From Clostridiales bacterium 38-18 (GTDB lineage: Bacteria; Bacillota; Clostridia; Peptostreptococcales; Acidaminobacteraceae), in NCBI GenBank assembly GCA_001897605.1, contig MKTL01000001.1, forward strand, positions 434,001 to 498,000: 64,000 bases of DNA. Direction: 5' to 3'. Shown here in pieces: positions 1 to 9,456 of the stretch. The notes under the pieces are model-generated. The model did no database searches, was not told the origin of the DNA, and saw only the letters and a list, made by a program, of their open reading frames with translations. The first letter of the stretch is position 1. Every line of letters starts with the position of its first letter. The position numbers were made by a program, and so were the translations under genes.

Positions 1-1
1 T

Positions 2-2809
2 TTAAATTATAAAATTACCTTAAGTACCATTTTAATTGTCATTATAGGAATTGTATCTATTATTCTATATACCCAAATTAGTGTCAAGCGATTGTCAGAT
101 CAGACCTTAGATAAAATGAGTGGTGAGCTTGATGCATTAATAGTCGATTTTTATGGTGAACACATTATCGAGGTAGCTTCCAATCTTCAGGCAGAATACG
201 ATAAGTATTTTGATGAGTTAAGCATATTTGGACATATTGCCCAGAATTATTTTGATAATTATGAAGCTATGTCTCCAGGAGTAGAACAGCTTCTTGAAGC
301 ACCTATTTTTAATGATCATCTGACAAATAATGGCAACTGGCTGCAAAATCAAGATGACGAGCCTACCACTGTGTTCCTTGGAAGGTATCTTTTAGATGAA
401 AAAGGTAATATACCACTTTCAGTCTCAGAGCTGATTAAAAAAACCTCCTTTTTTGATCTTTTTATGCCAGCGTTTGCAAGCAATGGTGCTGAAAAGCTAC
501 AAATCTACTTCACAGGTGGAGAACAACTTGATTTTACAAGAATGGCACCTTGGGTCAACATTGGAGAAGGGATCTATGATGTCTATCCTGAGCTATATGA
601 TTTACCGATGTGGCAGACCTTTAATCCTGGGTTGATCAAAGATTGGACGGACTTTAAAAACAGAGTTGGCGTGGGTAATGAAAAACTGATTAGGACAGGA
701 AAGCCTGTTCAGGATGGTATTACTGGAGAGGTTAATATCGGCATGACGTATCCAATCTTTTCACCTACCGATGGTTCTTTTCTTGGTGAGCTTGCGTACG
801 ACATTCCTCTTTCCTATTTTATAGACTATACAGAGTCGCTTAGACTTGGGAAAAATGGATTTGCAGTTTTAATGCAATCAAATGGTAACGTTTTTGCTAT
901 TAACAATTTGGGCAAATCAGTGCTTGGATTTGAAGAAAGTGGCGATGGCTTAAAGATTACTGAAGAAGGCTTTAATACACTGGAAAGAAACATAAAGGAC
1001 AGTAAATATGAAGATGTACAGAATATTGATTTTAAATCCTTTGATGAGCTAAAAGAGGTAAGTATAAACGGAGCTGCTTATTTTATCGTTTCAACACGTA
1101 CAAATGAGTATACGACCTGGCAAAGTGACAAAGGCTTTACCGAAGACCATTGGACCATGGCGTTGATTCTACCGAAGGAGGAAGTGTACAGCTTGTATTT
1201 CAACTTTGAGGATCAAGTCAATCATATTGCAAATATTGCATTAAAGGATCAGCTTTATATTGCGATCATTATTACTTTTTTTGTTTTGGCCTTTATCATG
1301 CTTTATAATTCAAAGCTGACACGTAAGCTTAACTTATTGACTCATGCAGTGAAGGAATTGAGATATAATCAATTTTCTGAGCCAATCGAGATCGACTCTA
1401 ACGATGAAATTGGAAAGCTTTCAACTGCATTTAATGAAATGCAAACAGAAATTCATCAAACGATTGAAAAGTTGAATGTTCAAAACGAGCGATTGAAGGA
1501 TGAAATTGCTGAAAGAATTAAAAAGGATCGTATAATTGACTATCTAGAAAATTTTGATGCACATACAGACCTATTAAATAAAAAAGCATTGTTCAATATC
1601 TTAAAGGAAATGAAGGACAGTCCAACGGTATCTTTAATTACTATTGGCATCGATGAGCTGAGAAAAATAAACGACGCTTATACCTACAAGGTCGGTGACG
1701 ATATCATTATCGAGACGGTAAGACGTTTAAGTGATATGGTTGAGGATAAGGAGTTGCTTTTTAGAACGGGTGGTGATGAGTTCACCATTATCTTAAAGGG
1801 TCTTTCGGCAGAAGCGCTTATCCTAAAATGTGATGAGATTATTTCTGTTTTTAAGAAGCCCTTCGTTACCATTATGCACGAAATAAGTGTGAGCTGCTCG
1901 GTTGGCGTTAGTACCTATCCAAATGACACTCAGGAGCCAATGGATTTATTTAAGTTTTCAAACGTCGCACTAAATCATGCGAAAGAGGGAAACAAAGGTG
2001 GCTATTCATTTTATAGCAGTCAGATGAATGAAAAGGTTAGAACTAGGATGGAGACCATTAATGAACTCAATCATGCAATTGAGCGGAATGAGTTTTCCTT
2101 GCATTATCAACCTATAATTGATCTAAAAACAGGCAAGGTGGTAGCGCTAGAGGCATTAATTCGCTGGCAATCGGAAAAGCTTGGCAATATACCTCCTGCC
2201 ATCTTTATCGCTTTAGCGGAGGAAACCAAGCAGATTGTAAAAATAGGTGATTGGGTAGTTTCTAACGCGCTGCAGCACCTAAAAATTCTTGAAAGGGATG
2301 GGCATGATAGACTTAACATGGCGATTAACATTTCAGTTGTACAGTTTTATCAGCCAGGCTTTATTGAGCGGATTAAGCAGCTGATTGGACAATATGAAAT
2401 CAATCCAAAGCGATTGACCTTTGAAGTAACAGAGGGTGTTTTCCTAAATGATCTTAATAAAGCGCAATCGGTTATAGAAGAGCTAAAAGGCTTAGGCATT
2501 CACATTGCTGTTGATGATTTTGGAACAGGTTATTCTTCTCTTGCGTATTTAAGAAATTTAAAGGTAAATCATCTAAAGATTGATAGAACCTTTATTTCTG
2601 AATCCTTAGATCAAACCAGTCAAGAAATTATTAATGCAATCCTTGCATTAGCCAATAGCTTGAAGCTAACTGTAGTTGCAGAGGGAATAGAAACCTATGA
2701 TCAGAAGGAATATTTGATTGAAAAGGGTTGTCAATTCGGTCAAGGCTATCTGTTCTCAAAGCCTCAACCATTTGATTTACTATTGGATTGGCTAGAGGAT
2801 GAAAAATAA
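2..2809 (+). CDS. GGDEF-EAL c-di-GMP signalling protein (5' end outside window)
   Basis: Makes and/or degrades cyclic di-GMP. The frame is open from base 2, so the start lies upstream; an internal TTG at 92 is not the true start because codons at 11-70 encode a hydrophobic membrane helix. Then come an extracytoplasmic sensor region (about 90-1245, dCache-like by layout), a second membrane helix (about 1250-1310), a HAMP linker, a GGDEF domain with an intact GGDEF motif near 1769-1783, and an EAL domain with EAL at 2150-2158 and the DDFGTGYSSL signature near 2512. Both catalytic signatures are intact, so it could be bifunctional. A perfect hairpin terminator follows, so it ends its transcription unit. 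The input ligand is unknown. Family assignment is firm; net activity is not predictable from sequence. Confidence 0.93.
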   Translation, partial: LNYKITLSTILIVIIGIVSIILYTQISVKRLSDQTLDKMSGELDALIVDFYGEHIIEVASNLQAEYDKYFDELSIFGHIAQNYFDNYEAMSPGVEQLLEAPIFNDHLTNNGNWLQNQDDEPTTVFLGRYLLDEKGNIPLSVSELIKKTSFFDLFMPAFASNGAEKLQIYFTGGEQLDFTRMAPWVNIGEGIYDVYPELYDLPMWQTFNPGLIKDWTDFKNRVGVGNEKLIRTGKPVQDGITGEVNIGMTYPIFSPTDGSFLGELAYDIPLSYFIDYTESLRLGKNGFAVLMQSNGNVFAINNLGKSVLGFEESGDGLKITEEGFNTLERNIKDSKYEDVQNIDFKSFDELKEVSINGAAYFIVSTRTNEYTTWQSDKGFTEDHWTMALILPKEEVYSLYFNFEDQVNHIANIALKDQLYIAIIITFFVLAFIMLYNSKLTRKLNLLTHAVKELRYNQFSEPIEIDSNDEIGKLSTAFNEMQTEIHQTIEKLNVQNERLKDEIAERIKKDRIIDYLENFDAHTDLLNKKALFNILKEMKDSPTVSLITIGIDELRKINDAYTYKVGDDIIIETVRRLSDMVEDKELLFRTGGDEFTIILKGLSAEALILKCDEIISVFKKPFVTIMHEISVSCSVGVSTYPNDTQEPMDLFKFSNVALNHAKEGNKGGYSFYSSQMNEKVRTRMETINELNHAIERNEFSLHYQPIIDLKTGKVVALEALIRWQSEKLGNIPPAIFIALAEETKQIVKIGDWVVSNALQHLKILERDGHDRLNMAINISVVQFYQPGFIERIKQLIGQYEINPKRLTFEVTEGVFLNDLNKAQSVIEELKGLGIHIAVDDFGTGYSSLAYLRNLKVNHLKIDRTFISESLDQTSQEIINAILALANSLKLTVVAEGIETYDQKEYLIEKGCQFGQGYLFSKPQPFDLLLDWLEDEK

Positions 2810-2812
2810 AAT

Positions 2813-2855
2813 AAGACACTTACGAGCAATCGAAGACTCGTAAGTGTCTTTTTGA
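2813..2855 (+). terminator. Rho-independent terminator after the GGDEF-EAL gene
   Basis: Perfect 14-bp stem, AAGACACTTACGAG (2813-2826) with its complement at 2837-2850, a 10-nt loop and a run of T directly after the stem. Confidence 0.9.
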
Positions 2856-2917
2856 TTTGTAATCCACTTATGCCTCATTTATAATAAAAAAGAATAATCT
2901 ATAAAAAAGGTGTAAAT

Positions 2918-3877
2918 ATGAAATTTATCGTTCAAGCTTTAGAGATTTTAATCATACTAATTTTGGTATCCCTAAGCGTGGTTACGTTTAATAAAATCAA
3001 TCAAGCACGACTTGTGCCGAAAGAAAACTTTACTGAGGACAAATATCACTATGCTATAATAACAGATGATGTTGAGTCATACGCTTATGAAAGCTTTATT
3101 TCTGGTGTCGATGAGGCGATGAAGGAAGTGGATTCAGCCTATGAAATTTACGAGGTAGGTGATCAAACTTTAGAGGATGTGGTAGATATGGCAATTATCA
3201 CAGAGGTAGATGGTTTGATTTTTAGGATGGCGGACAATTCACTAGCCAGCGATATGATTATTAAGTGTAAGGAAGACGGCATTAAGGTTATCGTCGTTGG
3301 TACAGACGCGCCTGATTCTCAAAGAGATGTTTATATTGGCACCAATAAATTTAATCTAGGGCGTCACGCAGCGACACTTGCGATTCAATCTCGTGAGGGT
3401 GGAGTTAACATCGGCGTTATTCTTGGTAGTGAGTACATTAGCGAAGAGGCGATTGCAACTAATAATTTTATTAATGGCATTCAGGATGTGGTTACACGAA
3501 CCGATAATGCCACTTTATCGGTTATCAAATATACAAATACCATTAGAGCAGAGCTGCTGATGGATGAAATCCTAAATGATGAGCTTCCAATAAATGTTTT
3601 AATTTGTACCGATCCAGTTGATGTGAACCGAATCATTCGCGTTTTGGTGGATAGAAATAGAGTCGGGGATATTAGGATTATTGCCAGTGGTGAAACTGAC
3701 GAGATAAAGGATGGTATAGAAAAGCGGTCGATAACGGCAAGTATCGTAGAGGATTATTCTGAAATTGGGTCATTATCTGTGTATTTCATGAATCGCATCA
3801 TCCATGGCGAAGGTGTATCTAGCTATGTCAATGTTCCCTTTGAGACACTTGAAATGCGAAATCTAGGGGTGGAATAG
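2918..3877 (+). CDS. Membrane-anchored periplasmic sugar-binding sensor protein (XylFII-like)
   Basis: Substrate-binding protein of the RbsB/MglB/XylF fold (319 aa). It has no lipobox; instead an uncleaved-looking membrane helix covers residues about 5-25, then a two-lobe type 1 binding domain (YAIITDD start; the VIVVGTDAP and VYIGTNKFNLGR segments are typical of the family). It lies 3 nt before a LytS/YesM-type kinase and a YesN-type regulator. Known precedent: in Clostridium beijerinckii the membrane protein XylFII senses D-xylose and activates LytS/YesN. I infer the same role here: a sensor, not a transport component. The sugar is not certain; neighbours point to galactose or galactosides, although xylose is possible because of the XylF-like protein two genes later. 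Start ATG has AGGTG upstream. Confidence 0.8.
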   Translation: MKFIVQALEILIILILVSLSVVTFNKINQARLVPKENFTEDKYHYAIITDDVESYAYESFISGVDEAMKEVDSAYEIYEVGDQTLEDVVDMAIITEVDGLIFRMADNSLASDMIIKCKEDGIKVIVVGTDAPDSQRDVYIGTNKFNLGRHAATLAIQSREGGVNIGVILGSEYISEEAIATNNFINGIQDVVTRTDNATLSVIKYTNTIRAELLMDEILNDELPINVLICTDPVDVNRIIRVLVDRNRVGDIRIIASGETDEIKDGIEKRSITASIVEDYSEIGSLSVYFMNRIIHGEGVSSYVNVPFETLEMRNLGVE

Positions 3878-3880
3878 CTT

Positions 3881-5404
3881 ATGAAAAGATTAAAAGACCT
3901 TTTGATGCATAATACACTAAAGCGAAAAGTATTCTCTTTTATACTGGTAATCATGCTATGCTTCCTGACAGGCTTCCTATATACTTTCTATGTGACCTAT
4001 AAGGTAAATCAAGAAATTAATCAAATGTTTACAACCAGTATATTATTAAATGAAATGAACACAGAAATGGATTCGTTTGAAACTAACCTTGAATCGTATT
4101 TGGCTTCAAAGAACTCAGACAGCTTTGTACTCTACCTAGATCTCTATAATAAATTGAACGATAAAGCAAAGCGAATTGAAGATGATGAAAGTGTCTATAG
4201 CACCAACCTACAAATGCAGAATATTGGCATGCTCTTATCAGCGTATTTGGATGTCTCTGAGGATGCAATAGAGTTTAAGCGAGGCAGGAATACAGAAGGC
4301 TATCTTGCGTCATATAGCCAGCTCCTTAAAATAAGTAGCTATATTGATTTGAAGGTTTCGATACTTGAACGCATGGACTTTAAGGTGAACCTCCAAAATT
4401 ACATGCAGCTTTCTGAACAGTTTAAGGACATACAGCTCAATCTAGTTGCCATTGTTATGCTCTTGATCGTATTGAGCATATTGTTTGTTTTTACCTTTTC
4501 TAAAAATGTGACGGGACCAATAGAAGCGTTAAGCCGACAAGCTGAGGATATAGCCAAAGGAAAATACGATTTCGAACCAGAGCAGGGCAATCACTTTAGA
4601 GAGGCTGAGCTATTGAGAGATACATTTTATGATATGGCTTCACACATTCAGGAATACATCAATGAACTTCGGGATAAGGTTGAAACTGAAAATAAACTTA
4701 GGGTTTCTGAAACAGAAAAGTTAAAAATGCAGAATTCATTAAATCAAGCAGAGCTTATGGCCCTGCAGTCACAGATTAATCCACATTTTCTTTTTAATAC
4801 TTTAAACGCAGGGGTCCAATTGGCCATTATAGAGGATGCAGAAAGAACGGGGAATTTTTTAGAGGTATTAAGTAAACTGTTTCGGTATAACATTCAGTCT
4901 TTGCAAAACAAAGTACGACTTTGCGACGAATTTGACAACGCAGAAAAGTATTATGAGCTTATGAAAGTAAGGTTTAAGGATCAGTTCACGTTTAAATTTG
5001 AACTAGACCCAGAGGTTAGAGAGATTGAAATGCCGCCGCTTATTTTACAGCCATTACTTGAAAATGCTTTAATACATGGCTTTAGAAATAAAACAGAAAC
5101 GGGGAACATGATGATATGGGCATATCCCGATGAAGAAGCTGTGATCATTGAAATATGGGATGACGGCGAGGGCATTGAGAAAGATGAGCTAGAGAGATTA
5201 AATTCTGGCGATTTTAGAAAGGTTTCTGAGAGACATGGTCATACGACTGGGTTGGGTCTAGGCAATGTATATGACCGATTGAAGCATTTCTTTAATACAG
5301 ATCAGATCATGCGATTTGAAAGTGAAAAGGACAAATACACACGTGTAATTATCAAATTACCTAGGAAGGGATTAAATGATGTTGAGAGTTCTTATAGTGG
5401 ATGA
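3881..5404 (+). CDS. LytS/YesM-type sensor histidine kinase
   Basis: Membrane sensor kinase, 507 aa. A membrane helix at residues about 15-40, an extracytoplasmic region to about 185, a second helix about 186-206, HAMP, then a His_kinase (PF06580) domain with the phospho-acceptor H302 in the QINPHFLFNTL motif, and an HATPase domain (LLENALIHGF N box, GEGIE and GLGLGN glycine boxes). It lies 3 nt after the membrane-anchored sugar-binding protein and overlaps the regulator gene by 29 nt, so the three are surely co-translated. By analogy with XylFII-LytS the binding protein probably docks on the extracytoplasmic domain and sets kinase activity. Ligand is inferred to be a sugar. Confidence 0.92.
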   Translation: MKRLKDLLMHNTLKRKVFSFILVIMLCFLTGFLYTFYVTYKVNQEINQMFTTSILLNEMNTEMDSFETNLESYLASKNSDSFVLYLDLYNKLNDKAKRIEDDESVYSTNLQMQNIGMLLSAYLDVSEDAIEFKRGRNTEGYLASYSQLLKISSYIDLKVSILERMDFKVNLQNYMQLSEQFKDIQLNLVAIVMLLIVLSILFVFTFSKNVTGPIEALSRQAEDIAKGKYDFEPEQGNHFREAELLRDTFYDMASHIQEYINELRDKVETENKLRVSETEKLKMQNSLNQAELMALQSQINPHFLFNTLNAGVQLAIIEDAERTGNFLEVLSKLFRYNIQSLQNKVRLCDEFDNAEKYYELMKVRFKDQFTFKFELDPEVREIEMPPLILQPLLENALIHGFRNKTETGNMMIWAYPDEEAVIIEIWDDGEGIEKDELERLNSGDFRKVSERHGHTTGLGLGNVYDRLKHFFNTDQIMRFESEKDKYTRVIIKLPRKGLNDVESSYSG

Positions 5405-6935
5405 CGAAGCCATTGTATTGGAATCGGTGGTGCAGGTTTTAAGTCAGCATTTCGACAATATACTCATTGAAACGGCGAGAAACTCACGCGAGGGGCTCAT
5501 CAAGATTGAGCATTTTCGTCCAACAGTAATAATGACAGATATAAAAATGCCAGGAATGAATGGCCTTGAGTTTATCGAGCGGATTAGAAAAGTTAATCAG
5601 ATGGTAAAAATAATTATTGTTTCAGCCTATGATCATTTTGAATATGCCAAAGATGCGGTCAAATATGGTGTTGAGGACTATATACTGAAACCACTATCAA
5701 AGACAAAATTGATAGAGGTCATTGAAAGCATTGCGCTGAAGGTCGAGGTTGAGGAGGAGCTAAGAAATAAAGAGCTAGATAACATCGAAAAGTACTATCA
5801 ATCCATTCAGCTGGTAGAGAGTAATTTTTTCAACTCTATACTTTTGAATCGAAATATATTAAAATACAGAACGCAATATATGGAGCTGCTTGAAGTGCCC
5901 TTTGAGCTAGGAACCGTCGTTACTATCGAGTTTGATAAGCTACCTCAGGATGCAGATCCGATGGCACTCAATAGCTACAACCAAAAGCTATATGATTGTG
6001 CAGATTATTTAAAGACACATATTAAATATCACAGGACAGCGATAGTCAGTAACCCTTTTTTAAACCGCATCTTTGCCTATGTTGAGAATGAGCAGGATCG
6101 TATTTTCTGGAACAATCTTTCTCAGCAGATCATGGAACGCTTTAAGCTAAGAGTTCGGATCGGAATCGGAACGAATAAAAATCTCGAAAATCTTCGAGAG
6201 TCCTATACGGAATCGTTGCTAGCAATGCGTGTCTCTGATGATGCCGTGTGTGCAATGGAGGATATTAAGGACGTCGAGTCTGATTACGATGCGTTTGACC
6301 GAGAGAAGAACAATTTATTCAATGACTTCATCAATAGAAATAAGCGATTTAAGAGTACGGTTAAGCATTTTGAAGGTGAGTATTTAAAGCTTTTAAACAA
6401 CAAGGAGAGCGCTGAATATGCAGAAGCTATTTTAATTGAGCTACTGGTGCTTATTTTTGATCGTTGCGGTAGCCTGATGGTAAAATCAACGCCAGATGAT
6501 AAGCACACCTATTACCTAACTGAGATGATCAATAGGAGTGCAATGTCAAAGCTACATTATTTTGAAAAGGTTGTTAATGAGTGGTTTGCAGTATATGCTA
6601 AAATGCAAAATGACGCCTTTAATCCCCTGACCTTAAGTGTTATCGATACACTAAATGCAAGATTTGAGAGTGAAATTACACTTGAAGAGGTAGCGCTTAA
6701 TTTATCTGTAACCCCACAATATTTGTCTAAGCTATTTAAAGATGATACTGGGATTACGTTTAAAGAGTATTTGACTGAGCTTAGAATTGAGGAAAGCAAG
6801 AGCTTACTTAAATCTGGGGCGAGTATAAAAGAGGTTTGCTTTAAAGTTGGATACAATGATACCAGTTATTTTATAAGAGCATTTAAAAAGTACGAAGGAC
6901 TAACACCAAAGGATTATCAAAAAATATACCGTTGA
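5376..6935 (+). CDS. YesN-type response regulator with AraC DNA-binding domain
   Basis: 519 aa. N-terminal receiver domain with acceptor D55 in the TDIKMPG motif and the conserved K in YILKPLS; a long central region (about 140-410); a C-terminal AraC-type double helix-turn-helix (about 420-519, with the VGYNDTSYFIRAFKKYEGLTP signature region). The gene begins inside the kinase gene, 29 nt before its stop, with GGAAGGG upstream. The likely role is to activate sugar uptake genes when the kinase is signalled; the targets are probably the adjacent lipoprotein and mgl genes. Candidate binding sites are the shared 13-mers at 8214 and 13539, but this is inference. Confidence 0.92.
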   Translation: MMLRVLIVDDEAIVLESVVQVLSQHFDNILIETARNSREGLIKIEHFRPTVIMTDIKMPGMNGLEFIERIRKVNQMVKIIIVSAYDHFEYAKDAVKYGVEDYILKPLSKTKLIEVIESIALKVEVEEELRNKELDNIEKYYQSIQLVESNFFNSILLNRNILKYRTQYMELLEVPFELGTVVTIEFDKLPQDADPMALNSYNQKLYDCADYLKTHIKYHRTAIVSNPFLNRIFAYVENEQDRIFWNNLSQQIMERFKLRVRIGIGTNKNLENLRESYTESLLAMRVSDDAVCAMEDIKDVESDYDAFDREKNNLFNDFINRNKRFKSTVKHFEGEYLKLLNNKESAEYAEAILIELLVLIFDRCGSLMVKSTPDDKHTYYLTEMINRSAMSKLHYFEKVVNEWFAVYAKMQNDAFNPLTLSVIDTLNARFESEITLEEVALNLSVTPQYLSKLFKDDTGITFKEYLTELRIEESKSLLKSGASIKEVCFKVGYNDTSYFIRAFKKYEGLTPKDYQKIYR

Positions 6936-6946
6936 TGGAGGACATC

Positions 6947-8074
6947 ATGACTGGAAAAAAAGTGTTGCACTTAGGAATTGCTCTTATGCTCATACTAGGT
7001 GCTTTTACAGCTTGTTCCAAAGAAAAACAGGTAGATTCTGAAGATAAGATTCTCATTGGATTATCACTTGATAGTATCGTAGTTGAACGCTGGCAGAGGG
7101 AGCTAGAGATTTTAGTTGCAACGGTTAACGAGCTTGGGGCTGAGATCGATGTTCAAATAGCGAATGAAAGTATAGAAAAACAAACTGAACAGATAAAATA
7201 TTTAATTAACCGACACGTCGATGTGCTAATCGTAGTGCCAAATGATGCAAAAGCGTTCTATGATGTTATGTCTGAGGCTGAAAGAAATGGCATTGACGTC
7301 ATTGCCTATGATCGATTGATTATGCATCCTGATATTGATTTATACATTTCGTTTGACAATGTCGCTATAGGTAAGGGGATTTCTCAAAGATTGATGGATC
7401 AGTTTAAAAGTGATGCGACAACTGTACCTGAAGAGACCTTTACGCCCTATCGGTTATTGATTATCAATGGCGATCCCAAGGATAATAATTCAAAGCTTTT
7501 AAATCAAGGCTTTTATGAGGCCGTACAGCCCTATATAGATGAGGGCCTCGTTACTGTTGTGGATGAGACTTGGGCAAACGAATGGCGGGAGCAGTATGCG
7601 AAGGACTTGGTTGAAGAGTATCTTTCAAAAGGTGAACGCATCGATGGGATTATCGCTGCCAACGATGTACTGGCGACTGGTGCCATAGAGGTTTTATCAA
7701 AGTGGCAAAAGGCGGGAAGCGTCTATGTGGTTAGCCAAGATGCAGAACTCTCGGCTTGTCAGAGAATTGTTGAAAAAACCCAGTTAGCAACAGCGTATAA
7801 GCCGATCTATGATCTTGCAACGACGACCGCTAAAATTGCAATAAGCATGGCAAAGGGTGAAAAAGTCCTTGCAAATGATTCGATTTACAATGAGTATGAA
7901 ACGGTGCCTTTTTTAAAGCTAGACGCATATGTTGTGGATATCGATAATATGGATACAGTAATCATAAAAAGTGGCTTTCATAGACGAGAGGACATCTATC
8001 GCAATATTGACACCAGTGGTGAGGAAGGCGATACATCGGAAACGATTGAGCCTGAAAGTAGTAGCGGTAACTAG
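6947..8074 (+). CDS. XylF-like sugar-binding lipoprotein
   Basis: Secreted substrate-binding lipoprotein, 375 aa. I place the start at ATG 6947 because GGAGG lies 5 nt before it; upstream TTG/ATG codons overlap the previous stop. Signal peptide with lipobox FTAC, lipidated Cys23. The mature part matches the XylF/ChvE group: repeated QIKYLINRHVDVLIVVP segment and IAYDRLI...YISFDN, which in XylF contact the sugar. It overlaps the sensor operon end, so it belongs to that transcript. No ATPase or permease follows directly; it could feed the MglA-MglC transporter encoded downstream or act as a second sensor. The tail (last 20 residues) is rich in Ser, Glu and Gly. Sugar is unproven; XylF family favours a pentose. 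Confidence 0.82.
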   Translation: MTGKKVLHLGIALMLILGAFTACSKEKQVDSEDKILIGLSLDSIVVERWQRELEILVATVNELGAEIDVQIANESIEKQTEQIKYLINRHVDVLIVVPNDAKAFYDVMSEAERNGIDVIAYDRLIMHPDIDLYISFDNVAIGKGISQRLMDQFKSDATTVPEETFTPYRLLIINGDPKDNNSKLLNQGFYEAVQPYIDEGLVTVVDETWANEWREQYAKDLVEEYLSKGERIDGIIAANDVLATGAIEVLSKWQKAGSVYVVSQDAELSACQRIVEKTQLATAYKPIYDLATTTAKIAISMAKGEKVLANDSIYNEYETVPFLKLDAYVVDIDNMDTVIIKSGFHRREDIYRNIDTSGEEGDTSETIEPESSSGN

Positions 8075-8115
8075 CTCATGTAATTATAATCAAAAATAAC
8101 CATTCGAAATTTAGT

Positions 8116-8160
8116 AAACACGTAAAAATTTAACCTTAAATTTTTACGTGTTTTATTTTG
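8116..8160 (+). terminator. Terminator after the sensor operon
   Basis: Inverted repeat AAACACGTAAAAATTTAA (8116-8133) against 8136-8153, followed by a T-rich stretch. It separates the sensor operon from the lacI-mgl region. Confidence 0.8.
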
Positions 8161-8336
8161 TATACATCAAACTTAAAAAAATTGATGAAAACTATAAAAA
8201 AGTGATTAAATTAGTGAAGTGACACATTTGTAAAAAATGTGTAAAATTTTGATATCATTTGATGTTTCTGAATTTTTTATTTTTTTCACAATTATTGTGA
8301 CTTTTACCTAGTAAAGCATTAAAATAGTAAGTGGTA

Positions 8337-8365
8337 TTGATTAATTCTACCTACGAGAGTATGAT
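8337..8365 (+). promoter_or_regulatory. Promoter of the lacI-type gene
   Basis: -35 TTGATT (8337-8342), 17-bp spacer, -10 TATGAT (8360-8365). Expected transcription start is about 8372, exactly where the operator palindrome begins. Confidence 0.7.
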
Positions 8366-8371
8366 AGAATC

Positions 8372-8385
8372 AGTAAAACTTTACT
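8372..8385. promoter_or_regulatory. Candidate LacI-family operator at the lacI start site
   Basis: AGTAAA-AC-TTTACT, a two-half-site palindrome covering the expected +1 of the repressor gene. A near-identical copy lies in the mglB promoter (9467-9480). Position fits autorepression. Confidence 0.65.
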
Positions 8386-8434
8386 AAATATTAACCTTAA
8401 TTAGGTATTAGAATAGTGTGAAAGAGGTAAGCAG

Positions 8435-9445
8435 ATGGCAACTATTAAAGACATAGCAAAAAAAGCTGGCGTATCCTCAGCTACTGTATCCAGAGTGCTC
8501 AACTACGATGAATCGCTCTCAGTATCTGACGAAAAGCGTAAATTGATATTTGAAATCGCAGAGTCGTTGGAATATATGCCTCCTAGAAAAAGAAATATCA
8601 ACAGGGCGCCTAAGAAGTTAAAAATTGGACTGGTTCACTGGTATACCATGAGTCAGGAATTAGACGATCCATATTACATGTCAATTCGCCTTGGCATCGA
8701 AAAAATGTGCTATGAAAATAATATTGAAATCGTTAAAATTTTCAGACCGGATGAGTATGACTTCCAAAAATTGGAGTCAGTAGATGGGTTTATCGCCATT
8801 GGTAAATTTACCGATGGACAGATTGCAAAGATTTACGAACGGTCACCAAATATTGTCTTCGTTGATTCTTCACCGCAGGAGACGCGCTTTGATAGCGTTG
8901 TTATCGATTTTGAAAAAGCGGTGACAGGCGCATTGGATTACCTTTGGCAAATTGGTCATAGAAATATTGGCTACATTGGCGGAAGGGAGTACATTGGACC
9001 AGATCAAGTTGCGCTAGGTGAACGCAGAGAAAGTGTATTTAGACAGCATATGATGGATTTAGGTGCTTATGAAGAAAAAAATGTCTTTATAGGTGCTTTC
9101 TTGGCGGAATCGGGCTATCGCTTGATGAAGCAAGCTATTCAGACGCTGGTTGAATTGCCAAGTGCGTTTTTTGTAGCCAGTGATTCCATTGCAATTGGCG
9201 TATTAAGAGCCATTCACGAATGTGGTCTTAAGGTGCCAAAGGATGTCAGCGTTATCGGCTTTAACGATATTCCTACATCCAAATATACTGTGCCGCCACT
9301 AACCTCAATTCGCGTACATAAGGAGTTTATGGGAGAGACGGCTGTGGAACTGCTGCTTGAGAGAATTATGAGAAAGCGAGAAATTGCTAAAAAGGTTGTC
9401 GTTCCAACAGAACTACAGCTACGAGAGAGTATTTGTAAAGTTTAA
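8435..9445 (+). CDS. LacI-family transcriptional repressor (EbgR/GalR-like)
   Basis: 336 aa. N-terminal LacI helix-turn-helix (ATIKDIAKKAGVSSATVSRVLN, residues 2-23) with the hinge ending near residue 55, then a type 1 periplasmic-binding-like effector domain and the family C-terminal motif IGFNDIPTSKYTVPPLTSIR. Overall features resemble EbgR/MsmR-type galactoside repressors. It stands upstream of mglB, mglA, mglC and a GH42 beta-galactosidase, so it most likely represses galactoside uptake and is released by galactose or a derivative. Two matching palindromes, at its own start site and inside the mglB promoter, support local control and autoregulation. RBS AAAGAGG precedes ATG 8435. The exact inducer is unknown. 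Confidence 0.9.
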   Translation: MATIKDIAKKAGVSSATVSRVLNYDESLSVSDEKRKLIFEIAESLEYMPPRKRNINRAPKKLKIGLVHWYTMSQELDDPYYMSIRLGIEKMCYENNIEIVKIFRPDEYDFQKLESVDGFIAIGKFTDGQIAKIYERSPNIVFVDSSPQETRFDSVVIDFEKAVTGALDYLWQIGHRNIGYIGGREYIGPDQVALGERRESVFRQHMMDLGAYEEKNVFIGAFLAESGYRLMKQAIQTLVELPSAFFVASDSIAIGVLRAIHECGLKVPKDVSVIGFNDIPTSKYTVPPLTSIRVHKEFMGETAVELLLERIMRKREIAKKVVVPTELQLRESICKV

Positions 9446-9456
9446 GTAAAATTACC

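Larger units (their letters stand above)
8161..8434 (+). promoter_or_regulatory. Palindrome-rich control region upstream of lacI-type gene
   Basis: With the terminator this makes a 360-bp gene-free stretch. It holds, in order: a 13-mer GTGAAGTGACACA (8214-8226) that recurs before the beta-galactosidase gene; an inverted repeat ACACATTT-N5-AAATGTGT (8222-8242); a palindrome TCACAAT-T-ATTGTGA (8286-8300); TTTAC-CTA-GTAAA (8303-8315); a promoter and the LacI operator listed separately. At least two regulators probably act here. Which protein binds which element is not known. Confidence 0.6.

Noticed and set aside
92-94. TTG as the start of the first gene
   Set aside because: The frame stays open to base 2 and encodes a membrane helix there, so the gene is truncated by the window edge.
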